Origin: Acidimicrobiia bacterium
GTDB taxonomy: Bacteria; Actinomycetota; Acidimicrobiia; Spongiisociales; ZC4RG35
Assembly (NCBI GenBank): GCA_026002975.1
Contig: BPGJ01000001.1
Span: 186,001-250,000, forward strand
Direction of reading: 5' to 3'
Length of the DNA stretch: 64,000 nt
Shown here: piece after piece, positions 13,762 to 22,610 of the stretch
Layout of the letters: the number at the start of each line of letters is the position of its first letter
Numbering within the stretch: the first letter of the stretch is position 1
Notes under the pieces: generated by a model
Told to the model about the DNA's origin: nothing
Database searches by the model: none
What the model saw: only the letters and a program-made list of their open reading frames with translations
Translations under genes and position numbers: made by a program

Positions 13762-15032
13762 CTGGGGGTACCCCCCAGCGCCTGGTCGAGGTCGGCGAGG
13801 ATGTCTTCGATGTCCTCTATGCCCACCGAGATCCGGATCATGTCGTCCCCCACTCCCGCCGCCTGCCGTTCCTCCGGTGGTACCTGCTGGTGGGTGGTGG
13901 ACGCCGGGTGGATCACCAGGGTCTTGGCGTCCCCGACGTTGGCCAGGTGACTGGCCAGCTCGACTCTCTGGATGAACTCCACTCCGGCCCGGTAACCACC
14001 CTTGAGCCCGAAGGTGAACACCGCTCCGGGTCCCTCGGGGGTGTACTTCTCGGCGAGGTGCCGGGTGGGCGAGTCGTCGAAGATGGGATAACTCACCCAG
14101 GAGACCGCGGGATGTTCCCGCAGGAACTCGGCCACCGCCCGTGCGTTCTCGACGTGCTTCCGCATTCTCAGCGGAAGGGTCTCCAGCCCTATGAGCAGCA
14201 GAAAGGCGTTGAAGGGGGACAGGGCGGCTCCGATGTCCCGCAGCAGCTCGGTGCGGGCCTTCATCAGGTAGCCGTACTCCCTGAAGTTCTCCCAGAACCG
14301 GAGCCCGTGGTATGCGGGAGAGGGTTCGGTCATGACCGGGAAGTTCCCGTTGTCCCAAGGGAACCGACCCGACTCGACTATCACCCCGGCGATGACCACA
14401 CCGTGGCCGCCGATGAACTTGGTGGCCGAATGGACCACGATGTCCGCCCCCCACTCGATCGGCCGGCACAGGTACGGGGTGGCGAAGGTGTTGTCGATCA
14501 TGAGGGGAAGGCCGTGCTCGTGAGCGACTTCGGCGACCGACTCGATGTCGAACACGTCGGCCTTGGGATTCCCGATGGTCTCCCCATAGAGCAGCTTGGT
14601 TCGAGGGGTTATCGCGGCGGCGAACTTCTCGGGGTGGGGATCCACGAACGTGACGTCGATGCCCATCTTCCTGAGGGTGACGTCGAACTGGGTGTAGGTC
14701 CCGCCGTACAGGTTGCGGGCGGCCACCACCTCGTCGCCTGCCTGGCAGATGGTGAGGATGGCGATCAGTTGGGCAGCTTGCCCCGATCCGGTGGCCAGCC
14801 CCCCCAGCCCACCTTCCAAGGAGGCCATCCTCTCTTCGAAGGCGGCGTTGGTGGGGTTGCCGATACGGGTGTAGATGTTGCCGAATGTCTGGAGGGCGAA
14901 TAGGTCGGCGGCCTCCTGGGCGTCTTCGAACACGAACGAGGTGGTCGCGTAGATGGGCATGGCCCGTGCCCCGGTCTCCGGGTCGGGCTGCTGACCGGCG
15001 TGCACCGCCCTGGTGGCGAAGCCGTATCCCAT
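13758..15032 (-). CDS. metY: O-acetylhomoserine sulfhydrylase
   Basis: A 424-residue PLP enzyme of the Cys/Met metabolism family. It makes homocysteine (or cysteine) from O-acetylhomoserine and sulfide. The PLP lysine is in [10 protein letters not shown] near residue 205, and the phosphate-binding segment is [11 protein letters not shown]. The [20 protein letters not shown] stretch and C-terminal ASTTHQQ are specific to MetY-type enzymes rather than cystathionine gamma-synthase. A TAGACT element lies exactly seven bases before the ATG and no ribosome binding site is visible, so the transcript is probably leaderless. No SAM riboswitch fits in the short upstream gap. Confidence 0.93.
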   Translation of the reverse strand: MGYGFATRAVHAGQQPDPETGARAMPIYATTSFVFEDAQEAADLFALQTFGNIYTRIGNPTNAAFEERMASLEGGLGGLATGSGQAAQLIAILTICQAGDEVVAARNLYGGTYTQFDVTLRKMGIDVTFVDPHPEKFAAAITPRTKLLYGETIGNPKADVFDIESVAEVAHEHGLPLMIDNTFATPYLCRPIEWGADIVVHSATKFIGGHGVVIAGVIVESGRFPWDNGNFPVMTEPSPAYHGLRFWENFREYGYLMKARTELLRDIGAALSPFNAFLLLIGLETLPLRMRKHVENARAVAEFLREHPAVSWVSYPIFDDSPTRHLAEKYTPEGPGAVFTFGLKGGYRAGVEFIQRVELASHLANVGDAKTLVIHPASTTHQQVPPEERQAAGVGDDMIRISVGIEDIEDILADLDQALGGTPR

Positions 15033-15039
15033 GGCTCTC

Positions 15040-15045
15040 AGTCTA
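15040..15045 (-). promoter_or_regulatory. Leaderless-type -10 element of metY
   Basis: TAGACT on the minus strand, seven bases before the metY ATG at 15032. Transcription would begin at or next to the start codon. Confidence 0.6.
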
Positions 15046-15061
15046 CGGTCCGGGACGCGAA

Positions 15062-15088
15062 CGACCCGAGCCTCTGAGGCTCGGGTCG
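15062..15088 (-). terminator. Strong hairpin ending the hsp20 operon
   Basis: A perfect 12-base-pair inverted repeat (CGACCCGAGCCT / AGGCTCGGGTCG) with a 3-base loop lies 18 bases after the stop of the second hsp20 gene. It lacks a T-run. It also lies immediately upstream of the metY -10 element, so it could insulate metY from the heat-shock genes. Confidence 0.65.
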
Positions 15089-15106
15089 CGTCGGGCGCAG
15101 CCGATG

Positions 15107-15526
15107 TCAGGCGGTGAGCACCTTCTCGGAGCTCCCGACCGTGATCTTCCTCGGCTTGGCCTCTTCGGCCACCGGGATGGAGATCGTCAACACCCCGTGC
15201 TCGTATCCGGCCTCGATCTTGTCGGTGTCGAGACCCTCACCGAGGAAGAACTGCCGGACGAAGGTCCCGTGGGGCCGTTCACTGATGACCAGCTCGGCGC
15301 CCTCGGGCAGGGTCCAGCTGCGATCCACCCGCACCGTCAGGGTCGAATCCTCCACCTGGACGTCGATGGTGTCGGGGTCGACCCCCGGCAGGTCGATCAG
15401 CAGCCAGAACCTGTCTTCGGTCCGGTAGGCATCCACCGGCATCGACCACGCCCGGGGACGAGGCATGTTCCACAGCGACTGCGTGAGACGATCCAACTCG
15501 GCGAAGGGATCGAACCGCATCAGCAT
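15107..15526 (-). CDS. Small heat shock protein, Hsp20 family (second of tandem pair)
   Basis: A 139-residue ATP-independent holdase with the alpha-crystallin domain from about residue 30 to 125 ([35 protein letters not shown]). The C-terminal I-x-I/V anchor appears as the KITVGSSEK tail. It starts six bases after the upstream paralogue. Its ribosome binding site AGGAGG is part of the last codons of that gene, and the stop codon TGA follows directly, which enforces coupling. It is clearly homologous to the upstream gene but diverged, so the duplication is not recent. Confidence 0.92.
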   Translation of the reverse strand: MLMRFDPFAELDRLTQSLWNMPRPRAWSMPVDAYRTEDRFWLLIDLPGVDPDTIDVQVEDSTLTVRVDRSWTLPEGAELVISERPHGTFVRQFFLGEGLDTDKIEAGYEHGVLTISIPVAEEAKPRKITVGSSEKVLTA

Positions 15527-15532
15527 GGCGCA

Positions 15533-15943
15533 TCACCTCCTGAGGGCCTTGTCCTTGGACTCGACCACGATCCTCTTGGGCTTGGCCTGATCGGCCAGCG
15601 GGATCGAGACGGTCAACACCCCGTGGTCGTACCCGGCCTCGATACCGTTCTGGTCGAGACCCTCACCCAGGTAGAACGAGCGGCTGAAAGTCCCGTGCCG
15701 ACGCTCGGCGATCACCACCTCGGCCTCCTGCGGCACTTCCCACCGCCGCTCGGCGGTCACGGTGAGGGTGTTCTTGTCGACCGTGATGTCGATCGACTCC
15801 GGGTCGACCCCGGGAAGATCGAAGTGCAGGAAGTAGCGGTCACCCAACCGGTAGGCATCCACCGGCATCGCCACCACTCCCCGGGTTCCCCACTCCCGGG
15901 TGACACGGTCGAGCTCTGCGAAGGGATCGAACCTCATCAACAT
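15533..15943 (-). CDS. Small heat shock protein, Hsp20 family (first of tandem pair)
   Basis: A 136-residue Hsp20 with the same N-terminal [13 protein letters not shown] and the alpha-crystallin domain (DRYFLHFDLPGVDPESIDI; GVLTVSIPLADQAKP). Oligomeric small heat shock proteins bind unfolding proteins and hand them to DnaK. The start has a GGAGGTGG ribosome binding site about six bases upstream. The gene ends in CTC AGG AGG TGA, so the stop codon sits directly behind the ribosome binding site of the second copy. The AT-rich region upstream probably holds the heat-responsive promoter. Confidence 0.92.
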   Translation of the reverse strand: MLMRFDPFAELDRVTREWGTRGVVAMPVDAYRLGDRYFLHFDLPGVDPESIDITVDKNTLTVTAERRWEVPQEAEVVIAERRHGTFSRSFYLGEGLDQNGIEAGYDHGVLTVSIPLADQAKPKRIVVESKDKALRR

Positions 15944-16086
15944 CTCTCACCACCTCCATCGGCTTGCGGGTGCCCATGGCACCGGTCTTGCTGTTCACCC
16001 CTTATATGTCTCGACTTAGATCTTCTATTCCCATTTTACTCATATCTGTCGCCGGCGGGTGGCTGGCACGACACGATCCCCCGTCG
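15944..16086 (-). promoter_or_regulatory. AT-rich promoter region of the hsp20 pair
   Basis: This divergent intergenic region is unusually AT-rich around 15,995-16,050 compared with its surroundings. On the minus strand it contains CATATAAGG, a plausible -10 element, but I could not find a convincing -35. No CIRCE (TTAGCACTC-N9-GAGTGCTAA) or HAIR (CTTGAGT-N7-ACTCAAG) element is present, so control by HrcA or HspR is not supported. Confidence 0.4.
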
Positions 16087-16092
16087 TAGCCT
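16087..16092 (+). promoter_or_regulatory. Leaderless-type -10 element of the YibE/F gene
   Basis: TAGCCT, exactly seven bases before the GTG at 16100, with no ribosome binding site between. Confidence 0.6.
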
Positions 16093-16099
16093 GATTCGG

Positions 16100-17248
16100 G
16101 TGGACGACCTCGCCCGCCTTGGCGGGCCCGACCGCCGTACCCTGATCTGGGCTCCCGTCGCGATCGGAGCCGCGATCCTGCTCGGACTGGTGTGGTTGTG
16201 GCCTCGATCGGCTCCAACCGTCGATCTGACGGTGTTCGGCATCACCGACCAGGTCCACCGGGCCCGGGTGGCGTCGGTCGAGGAGGGCCCCTGCTCCTAC
16301 TCGGCCGAGTCGCGGTGCGTCACCGTGGTGTTCGAGCTCCTGGAGGGACCCACCCCCGGAACCGTGGCCGCCCAGGAGTTCGAGCTGCTCCCCACCACTC
16401 CGGACTTCATGCCGGGTGAGGCGGTGATGCTGAACTTCCTGCCCGACGCCCCCGCCGAGCTGCAATACCAGTACGCCGACAAGGATCGGCGAGTCCTGCT
16501 GTTGGCGGTGGCGGTGCTGTTCGCGGGCGCGGTGGTCGCTCTGGGTCGCCTGAGAGGCCTGGCCGCCCTTTTGGGCCTCGCCCTGGGCGTCGGGGTCCTG
16601 CTCTGGTTCGTCCTGCCCGCCATCCTGCAGGGTTCGTCGCCGGTGCTCGTCGCCGCGGTAGGGGCCGCAGCGATCGGCTACGTGGCCCTCTACCTCGCCC
16701 ACGGCTGGAACGATCTCACCCACGTCGCGGTCATCGGTACTTTCGGTTCGCTCATCCTGACCCTCGGGTTGTCGGCGGTCGTCGTGGAGCTGGCCCGCCT
16801 GACCGGTTTCTCGGGGGAGGAGGCCCTCTACCTCACCCTCCTCGGGCCCTTCGACATCCGGGGGCTCCTCCTGGCCGGTATCGTCCTGGGAGCTTTGGGT
16901 GCCCTGGACGACGTGACCGTGACCCAGGCCTCGGCGGTGTGGGAGATCCACCGGGCCAACCCCGGGATGGCCACCGGCGAGCTGTTCTCGGCGGGGCTGC
17001 GGGTCGGGCGCGACCACATCGCCTCGACGGTGAACACCCTGGTTCTCGCCTATGCGGGGGCGTCCATGCCGCTCCTGCTGCTGTTCGCCGTGTCCCGCCA
17101 GCCCCTGGACGTGATCGCCAACAGCGAGGTGGTGGCCATCGAGATCATCCGCACCCTGGTGGGGTCGATCGGCCTGGTCGCGTCTGTTCCCCTCACCACC
17201 TGGCTGGCCGCGCGAACCGTGGGGAGCGCCGCCCGTGCCGAGTCGTAG
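16100..17248 (+). CDS. YibE/F-family multipass membrane protein
   Basis: A 382-residue protein of the YibE/F family. After a first transmembrane helix (ATGs are absent, so the GTG at 16100 is used) comes an extracytoplasmic domain of about 110 residues with a Cys pair (GPCSYSAESRCVTV). Seven or so helices follow. The family hallmark GALGALDDVTVTQASAVWEI is near the middle of the membrane part. The function is unproven; family members are inferred permeases. The start follows a TAGCCT element by seven bases. It overlaps the next gene by 14 bases and leads the RimK operon. Confidence 0.8.
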   Translation: MDDLARLGGPDRRTLIWAPVAIGAAILLGLVWLWPRSAPTVDLTVFGITDQVHRARVASVEEGPCSYSAESRCVTVVFELLEGPTPGTVAAQEFELLPTTPDFMPGEAVMLNFLPDAPAELQYQYADKDRRVLLLAVAVLFAGAVVALGRLRGLAALLGLALGVGVLLWFVLPAILQGSSPVLVAAVGAAAIGYVALYLAHGWNDLTHVAVIGTFGSLILTLGLSAVVVELARLTGFSGEEALYLTLLGPFDIRGLLLAGIVLGALGALDDVTVTQASAVWEIHRANPGMATGELFSAGLRVGRDHIASTVNTLVLAYAGASMPLLLLFAVSRQPLDVIANSEVVAIEIIRTLVGSIGLVASVPLTTWLAARTVGSAARAES

Positions 17249-17690
17249 GCCGCCCACCGCGGTGATCGGCTGGCGGGAGTGGGTTTCGTTGCCGGAGCTG
17301 GGCGTCAGCTCGATCCGGGCCAAGGTCGACACGGGAGCGAGGACCGCGGCGCTCCATGCCTTCGGGCTGGAACTGACCGAGCTGGATGGCACCACCATGG
17401 CCCGGTTCGCAGTCCATCCCGACCATCGCCGACCCGGCCCCGCGGTGGTCGTCGAAGTTCCGGTGGTCGGCGAACGGCGGGTCAAGAACCCGGGAGGCCG
17501 AGCCGAGCTTCGACCGCTGATCCGGACCCGGTTGGCCATCGGACCCTACGAGTTCGAGACCGACGTCACCCTGACCCGCCGCGACGAGATGGGCTTCCCG
17601 ATGCTGTTGGGGCGCCAGACCGTGAGGGGTCGCTTCCTGGTCGACCCGGGAAGGTCGTACCTGGTGGGAAAACCGCCGGAAGGAGACTGA
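17235..17690 (+). CDS. RimK-associated retropepsin-like aspartic protease (COG4067/RimB type)
   Basis: A 151-residue protein with the single-domain aspartic protease signature [13 protein letters not shown], in which DTGA carries the catalytic Asp. The conserved [18 protein letters not shown] and [16 protein letters not shown] segments are diagnostic for COG4067. In other bacteria this protein is encoded beside RimK and is thought to act on the glutamylated product. The GTG start overlaps the end of the YibE/F gene; rimK follows after a gap of about two bases. Confidence 0.85.
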   Translation: MPSRRPPTAVIGWREWVSLPELGVSSIRAKVDTGARTAALHAFGLELTELDGTTMARFAVHPDHRRPGPAVVVEVPVVGERRVKNPGGRAELRPLIRTRLAIGPYEFETDVTLTRRDEMGFPMLLGRQTVRGRFLVDPGRSYLVGKPPEGD

Positions 17691-17692
17691 GC

Positions 17693-18595
17693 ATGCACAT
17701 CGGCATCCTGTCCAGGGACCGCACCCTCTACTCCACCCGGCGGCTGGCCGAGGCTGCCGCGCAGCGGGGCCACGAGGTAAGCGTGGTCGATTACCTGCGT
17801 TGCTACATGGACATCACACCGGCCAAGCCCCGGGTCTTGTTCCGGGGGGAGGCTCTCCGCTTCGATGCGGTGATCCCCCGGATCGGGGCCACCTACACCT
17901 TCTACGGGACGGCGGTGGTCCGCCAGTTCGAGATGAGCGGGGTGTACTCCCTCAACCCGTCCCAGGCGATCACCCGATCCAGGGACAAGCTCCATGCCCT
18001 CCAGCTGCTCGCCCGGGCCCGGGTGGGAATGCCGGTGACCGGTTTCGCCCATGCGACCAAGGACATCGAAGGGCTCCTCGACCTGGTCGGTGGGCCGCCG
18101 GTGGTGGTCAAGCTGCTGGAGGGGACCCAGGGACTCGGAGTGGTCCTGGCCGAGACCCGCAAGGCCGCCGAATCCGTGATCGGCGCCTTCCGTCAACTGG
18201 ACGCCAACATACTGGTCCAGGAGTACATCAAAGAGACCCGGGGTTCGGACGTGAGGGCCTTCGTGGTCGGTGGCCGGGTGATCGCGGCGATGCGCCGGAG
18301 GGCGGCCCCGGGCGAGTTCCGATCCAACCTGCATCGGGGAGGAACCGCCGAGGCGATCAGGCTCACCGCGGCCGAGCGGGCGACCGCGGTGAAAGCGGCC
18401 CGCACCATGGGTCTCAACGTGGCCGGGGTCGACCTCCTGCAGTCCGAACGGGGCCCCCTGGTGCTGGAGGTGAACTCGTCCCCCGGGCTGGAGGGCATCG
18501 AGAAGGCCAGCGGAGTCGACGTCGCGGCGGCGGTGATCTCCTTCATCGAAGAGCAAGCGGCCCGGCGCCGGAAGGGTCGGCGTGTCGCGACCTGA
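17693..18595 (+). CDS. rimK: RimK-type ATP-grasp ligase
   Basis: A 300-residue ATP-grasp enzyme. RimK ligates glutamate to the C-terminus of ribosomal protein S6, and homologues make poly-glutamate or similar bonds. Visible motifs are [10 protein letters not shown] and [12 protein letters not shown] in the N-terminal domains, the [16 protein letters not shown] phosphate-binding loop, [16 protein letters not shown], and the metal-binding [13 protein letters not shown] near the C-terminus. The ATG at 17693 has an AAGGAG ribosome binding site. It sits between an aspartic protease and an M14 deacylase, the standard partners of RimK. Confidence 0.93.
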   Translation: MHIGILSRDRTLYSTRRLAEAAAQRGHEVSVVDYLRCYMDITPAKPRVLFRGEALRFDAVIPRIGATYTFYGTAVVRQFEMSGVYSLNPSQAITRSRDKLHALQLLARARVGMPVTGFAHATKDIEGLLDLVGGPPVVVKLLEGTQGLGVVLAETRKAAESVIGAFRQLDANILVQEYIKETRGSDVRAFVVGGRVIAAMRRRAAPGEFRSNLHRGGTAEAIRLTAAERATAVKAARTMGLNVAGVDLLQSERGPLVLEVNSSPGLEGIEKASGVDVAAAVISFIEEQAARRRKGRRVAT

Positions 18596-19583
18596 ACACG
18601 TCAACGACCCGATCACGGTCGGTGAGGTGACCGTTCCTCCCGGCCGCCAGGCGCGCTTCGAGCTCCCCTTCGCCCGTCTCCCCACCGGCAACATGGCCAC
18701 CCTCCCGGTGGTGGTGGTGAACGGACGCCATCCCGGCCCCAACGTGTGGATCTCGGGCGCGATCCACGGCGACGAGCTCAACGGGGTGCAGATAACCCGT
18801 GCCGTGCTCCGCGGGCTGGAGCCGCGGCGCCTCCGGGGGGCGGTCATCGCGGTCCCCATCGTGAACGTCCTCGGTTTCATCTCCGGGGACCGCTATCTGC
18901 CCGACCGCCGGGACCTGAACCGCTCGTTTCCCGGCTCCCGCCGAGGGTCGTTGGCTGCCCGTCTCGCCGACCTCTTCATGCGGGAGGTGGTGGGCCACTG
19001 CCACGTCGGGATCGACCTGCACACCGCGGCCGCCCACCGCTACAACGTCCCTCAGATCCGGGCCGACCTGGACGATCCTCAGACCCTGGAACTGGCCCGC
19101 TCGTTCGGGGCTCCCTTCACCATCCACGCCCGCCTCAGGGACGGATCGCTCAGACAGGCTGCCACCGAGAGGGGAATCAAGGTGCTCCTCTTCGAGGCCG
19201 GCCAGGCCAACCGCTTCGATCGTGAAGCGATCCTGTGCGGCGTGGACGGAGTGATGCGGGTCCTGGCGAGCCTGGGGATGATCAACCATGTCGATCCGCA
19301 GCCTCCGCCGACCGTCACGGTTCGCCGCACCACCTGGGTGAGAGCCCGTCGAGGCGGGATAGCCGAACTCCACGTCTCGCCGGGTGAGGAGGTGGAGGCC
19401 GGCCGGATGGTGGCGACGATCGGTGATGCAACGGGGGTGAGGCCATCTACGGTCAAGGCCCCGACGGACGGATGGGTGATAGCCGTCAACCAGAATCCGC
19501 TGGTCGGTCCGGGGGACGCCCTGGTGCACCTGGCCACCGCGGGAGAAGGTAGGGACGAGCCGGCCGAGCGCCGCCGAAGGTGA
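18582..19583 (+). CDS. M14-family succinylglutamate desuccinylase/aspartoacylase-like protein
   Basis: A 333-residue zinc hydrolase of the AstE/AspA branch of the M14 carboxypeptidase clan. The zinc ligands are in [11 protein letters not shown] (His, Glu) and VGIDLHTAA (His); the catalytic Glu is in VLLFEAGQ. The last 90 residues form a small beta domain. The substrate is unknown; in RimK operons such proteins are proposed to hydrolyse the amide bond formed by RimK. The GTG start overlaps the rimK end by 14 bases, so the genes are coupled. Confidence 0.88.
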   Translation: MSRPEHVNDPITVGEVTVPPGRQARFELPFARLPTGNMATLPVVVVNGRHPGPNVWISGAIHGDELNGVQITRAVLRGLEPRRLRGAVIAVPIVNVLGFISGDRYLPDRRDLNRSFPGSRRGSLAARLADLFMREVVGHCHVGIDLHTAAAHRYNVPQIRADLDDPQTLELARSFGAPFTIHARLRDGSLRQAATERGIKVLLFEAGQANRFDREAILCGVDGVMRVLASLGMINHVDPQPPPTVTVRRTTWVRARRGGIAELHVSPGEEVEAGRMVATIGDATGVRPSTVKAPTDGWVIAVNQNPLVGPGDALVHLATAGEGRDEPAERRRR

Positions 19584-19690
19584 CGGCTCAGACCGCTCGG
19601 AGGAGCGCGGCGATCGAGGATGAAGGGTCGGCCGGCAGCCGTTCGACCCAGAGGGAGTGGTAGGCGACGCCTCCCCGGGCCTGCGGCGTG

Positions 19691-20266
19691 TCAGCGGGGG
19701 ACGCGGGTCCGTTTGAACTCGTTGAGTCGCACGAATCCCACCAGGTCCAGCACCTTCTCCAGGTCGTCCACCCGGTCACGCTCCATCAGCCTGACGAACA
19801 CCGCCTCGTCGCCGACGATGATGGTCGGCACGCCGAAAACCCCCCACCGCTCGACCGCCTCGGTGTGTTCGGCCGCCAGGGTTTCGAGCGACGCACCGTC
19901 TTCCACCAGCCGCCCCACCTCGTCGGGATCCAGGCCCTGTTCTCGGATGGTCTCCCGAACGATCTCCTCGTCGTTGAGATCGGCTCCGCGGTCGTGTCGG
20001 ATGGCGAAGAGGGCTCGGTGCACCCGGGGAAACGCCTCGGGGATGGCGTCCCGCACCGCCAGGCCCCATCGGAGGGCCAACACCCCGGACCTGCCCTCGG
20101 GAGCCTCCCATACCGGCGGCTCCCCCTCCTCGAGGTGCACCTGGGCGAGGGAGAAGGCGTGGAATCGAACGTTCCAACCCCGGCCTTGGTCCAAGCCGGT
20201 GAGCACCGCTTCGTTGACGTTGCGGGCGAAGGGGCACAGGTAGTCGAAGGTGACCGCGAATTCCAT
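19691..20266 (-). CDS. DsbA-family thioredoxin-fold protein (FrnE-like)
   Basis: A protein of about 191 residues with the DsbA fold. The N-terminal FDYLCPFARNVNE matches the family, but the usual CxxC is CPFA, so only one redox Cys remains; this is typical of the HCCA isomerase/mycothiol-dependent branch. The cis-Pro loop is GVFGVPTIIV. The ATG at 20266 is preceded by AAAGGA and gives the family's usual N-terminus; an ATG 27 bases upstream is less likely. It could be a mycothiol-dependent reductase or isomerase. The roughly 105 bases beyond its stop, up to the M14 gene, show nothing I can assign. Confidence 0.85.
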   Translation of the reverse strand: MEFAVTFDYLCPFARNVNEAVLTGLDQGRGWNVRFHAFSLAQVHLEEGEPPVWEAPEGRSGVLALRWGLAVRDAIPEAFPRVHRALFAIRHDRGADLNDEEIVRETIREQGLDPDEVGRLVEDGASLETLAAEHTEAVERWGVFGVPTIIVGDEAVFVRLMERDRVDDLEKVLDLVGFVRLNEFKRTRVPR

Positions 20267-20323
20267 GGTGTCCTTTCGCTCGGGACTCCCCACAACGCGA
20301 TCGGCGTCTCGAGGATTCCCCTT

Positions 20324-20551
20324 CTACGCCCCCAACACCACCATCCTGCCGAAGCGAACCCGCTCCCTACGGGTCAGACCTCCCCAGACCCCCTCGGGTT
20401 GCTCGGTGGCGAGGGCGTATTCCAGGCATTCGGCCCGAACCGGGCAAGCGAAACACACGGCCTTGGCCTTCACCACCGCCTGGACGTCCCCAGCCGGTGG
20501 AAAGAAATCGACCTCGGAGGCGGCGCAGGCCGCCAGCTCCCGCCAGTCCAT
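20324..20551 (-). CDS. WhiB-family iron-sulfur regulator
   Basis: A 75-residue WhiB-like protein. The four iron-sulfur cysteines are at residues 9, 33, 36 and 42 (AACAAS; CFACPVRAEC), followed by the GVWGG turn and a basic C-terminus (RRERVRFGRM). These proteins bind a 4Fe-4S cluster, contact the housekeeping sigma factor and respond to redox or nitric oxide. The family is restricted to actinobacteria and their phages. The start is taken at MDWREL; a longer form is possible upstream but lies over the neighbouring gene end. Confidence 0.93.
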   Translation of the reverse strand: MDWRELAACAASEVDFFPPAGDVQAVVKAKAVCFACPVRAECLEYALATEQPEGVWGGLTRRERVRFGRMVVLGA

Positions 20552-20588
20552 CCCCCATGCCAACGTCTCCGACCAGCCGCCGGTTCCC

Positions 20589-21827
20589 TCAGTCGAAGGG
20601 ATAGGGCTCGGGGACGGCCCCAGGCTCGTATTGGCCCAGCTCGAACCGGGCGACGCTGCGTTTGTGGACCTCGTCGGGTCCGTCGGCGATCTGGAGCCAA
20701 CGAGCCATCGAGTACAGCCGGGCCAGCGGGAAGTCCTCGGTGAACCCGGCGGCACCGAACACCTGGATGGCCCGGTCCGCCACGTACTTGAGAGCGTCCG
20801 GCGCGACGACCTTGATGGCGGCGATCTCGGTCCGGGCCTCCTTGGTGCCCAGGTTGTCGATCATCCAGGCGGCCTTCAACACGAGCAGCCTGGCCTGTTC
20901 GATCCGCAGCCGGGACTCGGCGATCCAGTCCTGCACCACCCCCTGCTCGGCCAGGGGTTTGCCGAATGCGACCCTGGCCTTGGCCCGCATGCACATCAGG
21001 TCGAAGCATCTCTCCGCGGCGCCGATGGCACGCATGCAATGGTGGATACGGCCGGGGCCGAGCCGCGCCTGGGCTATGGCGAACCCCGACCCCTCCTCGC
21101 CCAACAGGTTCTCCACCGGAACCCGAACGTGGTCGAAGTGGATCTGGGGGTGTCCGCCCCGGTCGTGGTAACCGAAGACGGTGGGATCGCGTTCGATCTC
21201 GACCCCCGGGGTGTCGAGGGGCACTATCACCATGGATTGCCGGTGGTAGGGATCGGCGTCGGGATTGGTCACCCCCATGACGATCGAGAAGGCACACCGG
21301 GGCGACAGGGCTCCCGAGGAGAACCACTTGCGTCCGGTGATCACGTAGTGGTCGCCCTCCCGGCGGATTCGGGTGCGGATGTTGCGGGCGTCGGAGGAAG
21401 CCACGTCGGGTTCGGTCATGGAGAAGCACGACCTGATCTCCCCATCGAGGAGGGGCATCAGCCACCGTTCCTTCTGCTCCGGGGTGCCGAACAGGTGGAG
21501 GATCTCCATGTTGCCGGTGTCCGGCGCCGAACAGTTCAGGGCCTCCGGCGCCAGGTGGGGGCTGCGTCCGGTGATCTCGGCGAGGGGTGCGTACTCCAGC
21601 ACGCTCAGACCGGCCCCCAGCTCCGGGTCGGGGAGGAACAGGTTCCACAGGCCCCTGGCTCTGGCTTCTCGCTTCAGTTCCTCGATCACCGGAGGGTGGA
21701 AGTGGGGATCACCGGCTTCGGCCATCTGCCGTTCGTAGACCGCCTCCGCCGGATAGACGTGGGACTCCATGAAGTCGAGGAGGCGCTGCCTCCACTCTTC
21801 GACTCTCGGACCGAATGCGAAATCCAA
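20589..21827 (-). CDS. Acyl-CoA dehydrogenase (ACAD10/11-like)
   Basis: A 412-residue flavoenzyme for alpha,beta-dehydrogenation of an acyl-CoA. Motifs include SCFSMTEPDVASSDARNI (FAD and substrate site), VITGRKWFSSGALSP, GFAIAQARLGPGRIHHCMR and, near the C-terminus, QVFGAAGFTEDFPLARLYSMAR. This pattern matches the long-chain ACAD10/11 branch. The start has no close TANNNT element; an AGGAGGTGG ribosome binding site lies just upstream. It ends about 38 bases before the whiB start and may share a transcript with it. Confidence 0.92.
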   Translation of the reverse strand: MDFAFGPRVEEWRQRLLDFMESHVYPAEAVYERQMAEAGDPHFHPPVIEELKREARARGLWNLFLPDPELGAGLSVLEYAPLAEITGRSPHLAPEALNCSAPDTGNMEILHLFGTPEQKERWLMPLLDGEIRSCFSMTEPDVASSDARNIRTRIRREGDHYVITGRKWFSSGALSPRCAFSIVMGVTNPDADPYHRQSMVIVPLDTPGVEIERDPTVFGYHDRGGHPQIHFDHVRVPVENLLGEEGSGFAIAQARLGPGRIHHCMRAIGAAERCFDLMCMRAKARVAFGKPLAEQGVVQDWIAESRLRIEQARLLVLKAAWMIDNLGTKEARTEIAAIKVVAPDALKYVADRAIQVFGAAGFTEDFPLARLYSMARWLQIADGPDEVHKRSVARFELGQYEPGAVPEPYPFD

Positions 21828-21873
21828 GTGGCCACCTCCTGTCCGGCCCCGAGCATAGGGGCGGGTGGCCGGG

Positions 21874-22596
21874 TCAATCCTCGAACAGCCGGAAATCCTC
21901 CGGAGGTGGGCCGGCCCGAGGAGCCGTCCACCGCCGCACCTCGTCGGCGAGAACGAAGACCGCCAGGAGTGCGGCGAAGATCAGGCCGTTCGACCACGCC
22001 CACCATCCCGCCGCCAGGGTGAAGAGGGGGAACATGACGTCGGCCGCGATCCTCCCGGCTCGTCCGAACACGGCTTGGAGGACCCCGGCGAAGATGTGGC
22101 CGCCGTCGAGGGGGCGTATGGGCAGCCAGTTCAGTATCCCCCACAGGACGTTGACCCGGACGAACAGAGCCAGGGCGGTTCGGGGAAGCCCCCGCAGCTG
22201 GTCGAGCGGCCCCTCCAACAGGACCCAGGCCACCCCGGCCAGCACGAAGCCGACCCCCGACCCGGCGGCCGCCACCGCCACCCGGCGCCACGGCGACAGT
22301 CCGGGCCGCGCCTCCCACGTGGTGACGCCCCCCAACGCGAACAGGGTGATCCGGGCTCTGGCTCCGAACCGGCGCGCCATCGTGGCGTGACCCAGCTCAT
22401 GGGCCAACACCGAGACCAACACGATGCCGCACCACACCGCCAGGAACCGCACCGGCGACCCGGCCCTCCGGGCACCGTCGAAGCCGAGGAGGATCGCCAC
22501 CAACCAGAAGGAAGGCCGAACCGTGACCGGTATGCCGAACAGGGGAACCGGAGCATCCCGGTGGATGCTACGTGGGCCCGTCGGCGTCGCCCTCAT
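21874..22596 (-). CDS. Site-2 protease family (M50) intramembrane metalloprotease
   Basis: A 240-residue membrane protein with the zinc motif VLAHELGHATMA in an early helix and the second metal/substrate motif NWLPIRPLDGGHI in a later one. This is the minimal rhomboid-like S2P layout without a PDZ or CBS domain. Members cut membrane-bound anti-sigma factors or signal peptides; no substrate gene is adjacent. The exact start is uncertain: the ATG at 22596 lies only 14 bases from the divergent peptidase gene. A TAGCAT element lies further in, before the GIPVTV homology. Confidence 0.85.
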   Translation of the reverse strand: MRATPTGPRSIHRDAPVPLFGIPVTVRPSFWLVAILLGFDGARRAGSPVRFLAVWCGIVLVSVLAHELGHATMARRFGARARITLFALGGVTTWEARPGLSPWRRVAVAAAGSGVGFVLAGVAWVLLEGPLDQLRGLPRTALALFVRVNVLWGILNWLPIRPLDGGHIFAGVLQAVFGRAGRIAADVMFPLFTLAAGWWAWSNGLIFAALLAVFVLADEVRRWTAPRAGPPPEDFRLFED

Positions 22597-22597
22597 C

Positions 22598-22603
22598 TAG
22601 CCT
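22598..22603 (+). promoter_or_regulatory. Leaderless-type -10 element of the M20 peptidase gene
   Basis: TAGCCT, seven bases before the ATG at 22611. Confidence 0.6.
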
Positions 22604-22610
22604 GACGACC

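Noticed and set aside
15033-15106. SAM or other riboswitch upstream of metY
   Set aside because: The gap is about 75 bases and is filled by the -10 element and a simple terminator hairpin belonging to the hsp20 operon.
19588-19690. A minus-strand ORF end encoding AYHSLWVERLPADPSSSIAALLRAV
   Set aside because: It has no start codon of its own outside the overlapping DsbA-like gene and no homology I can recognise.
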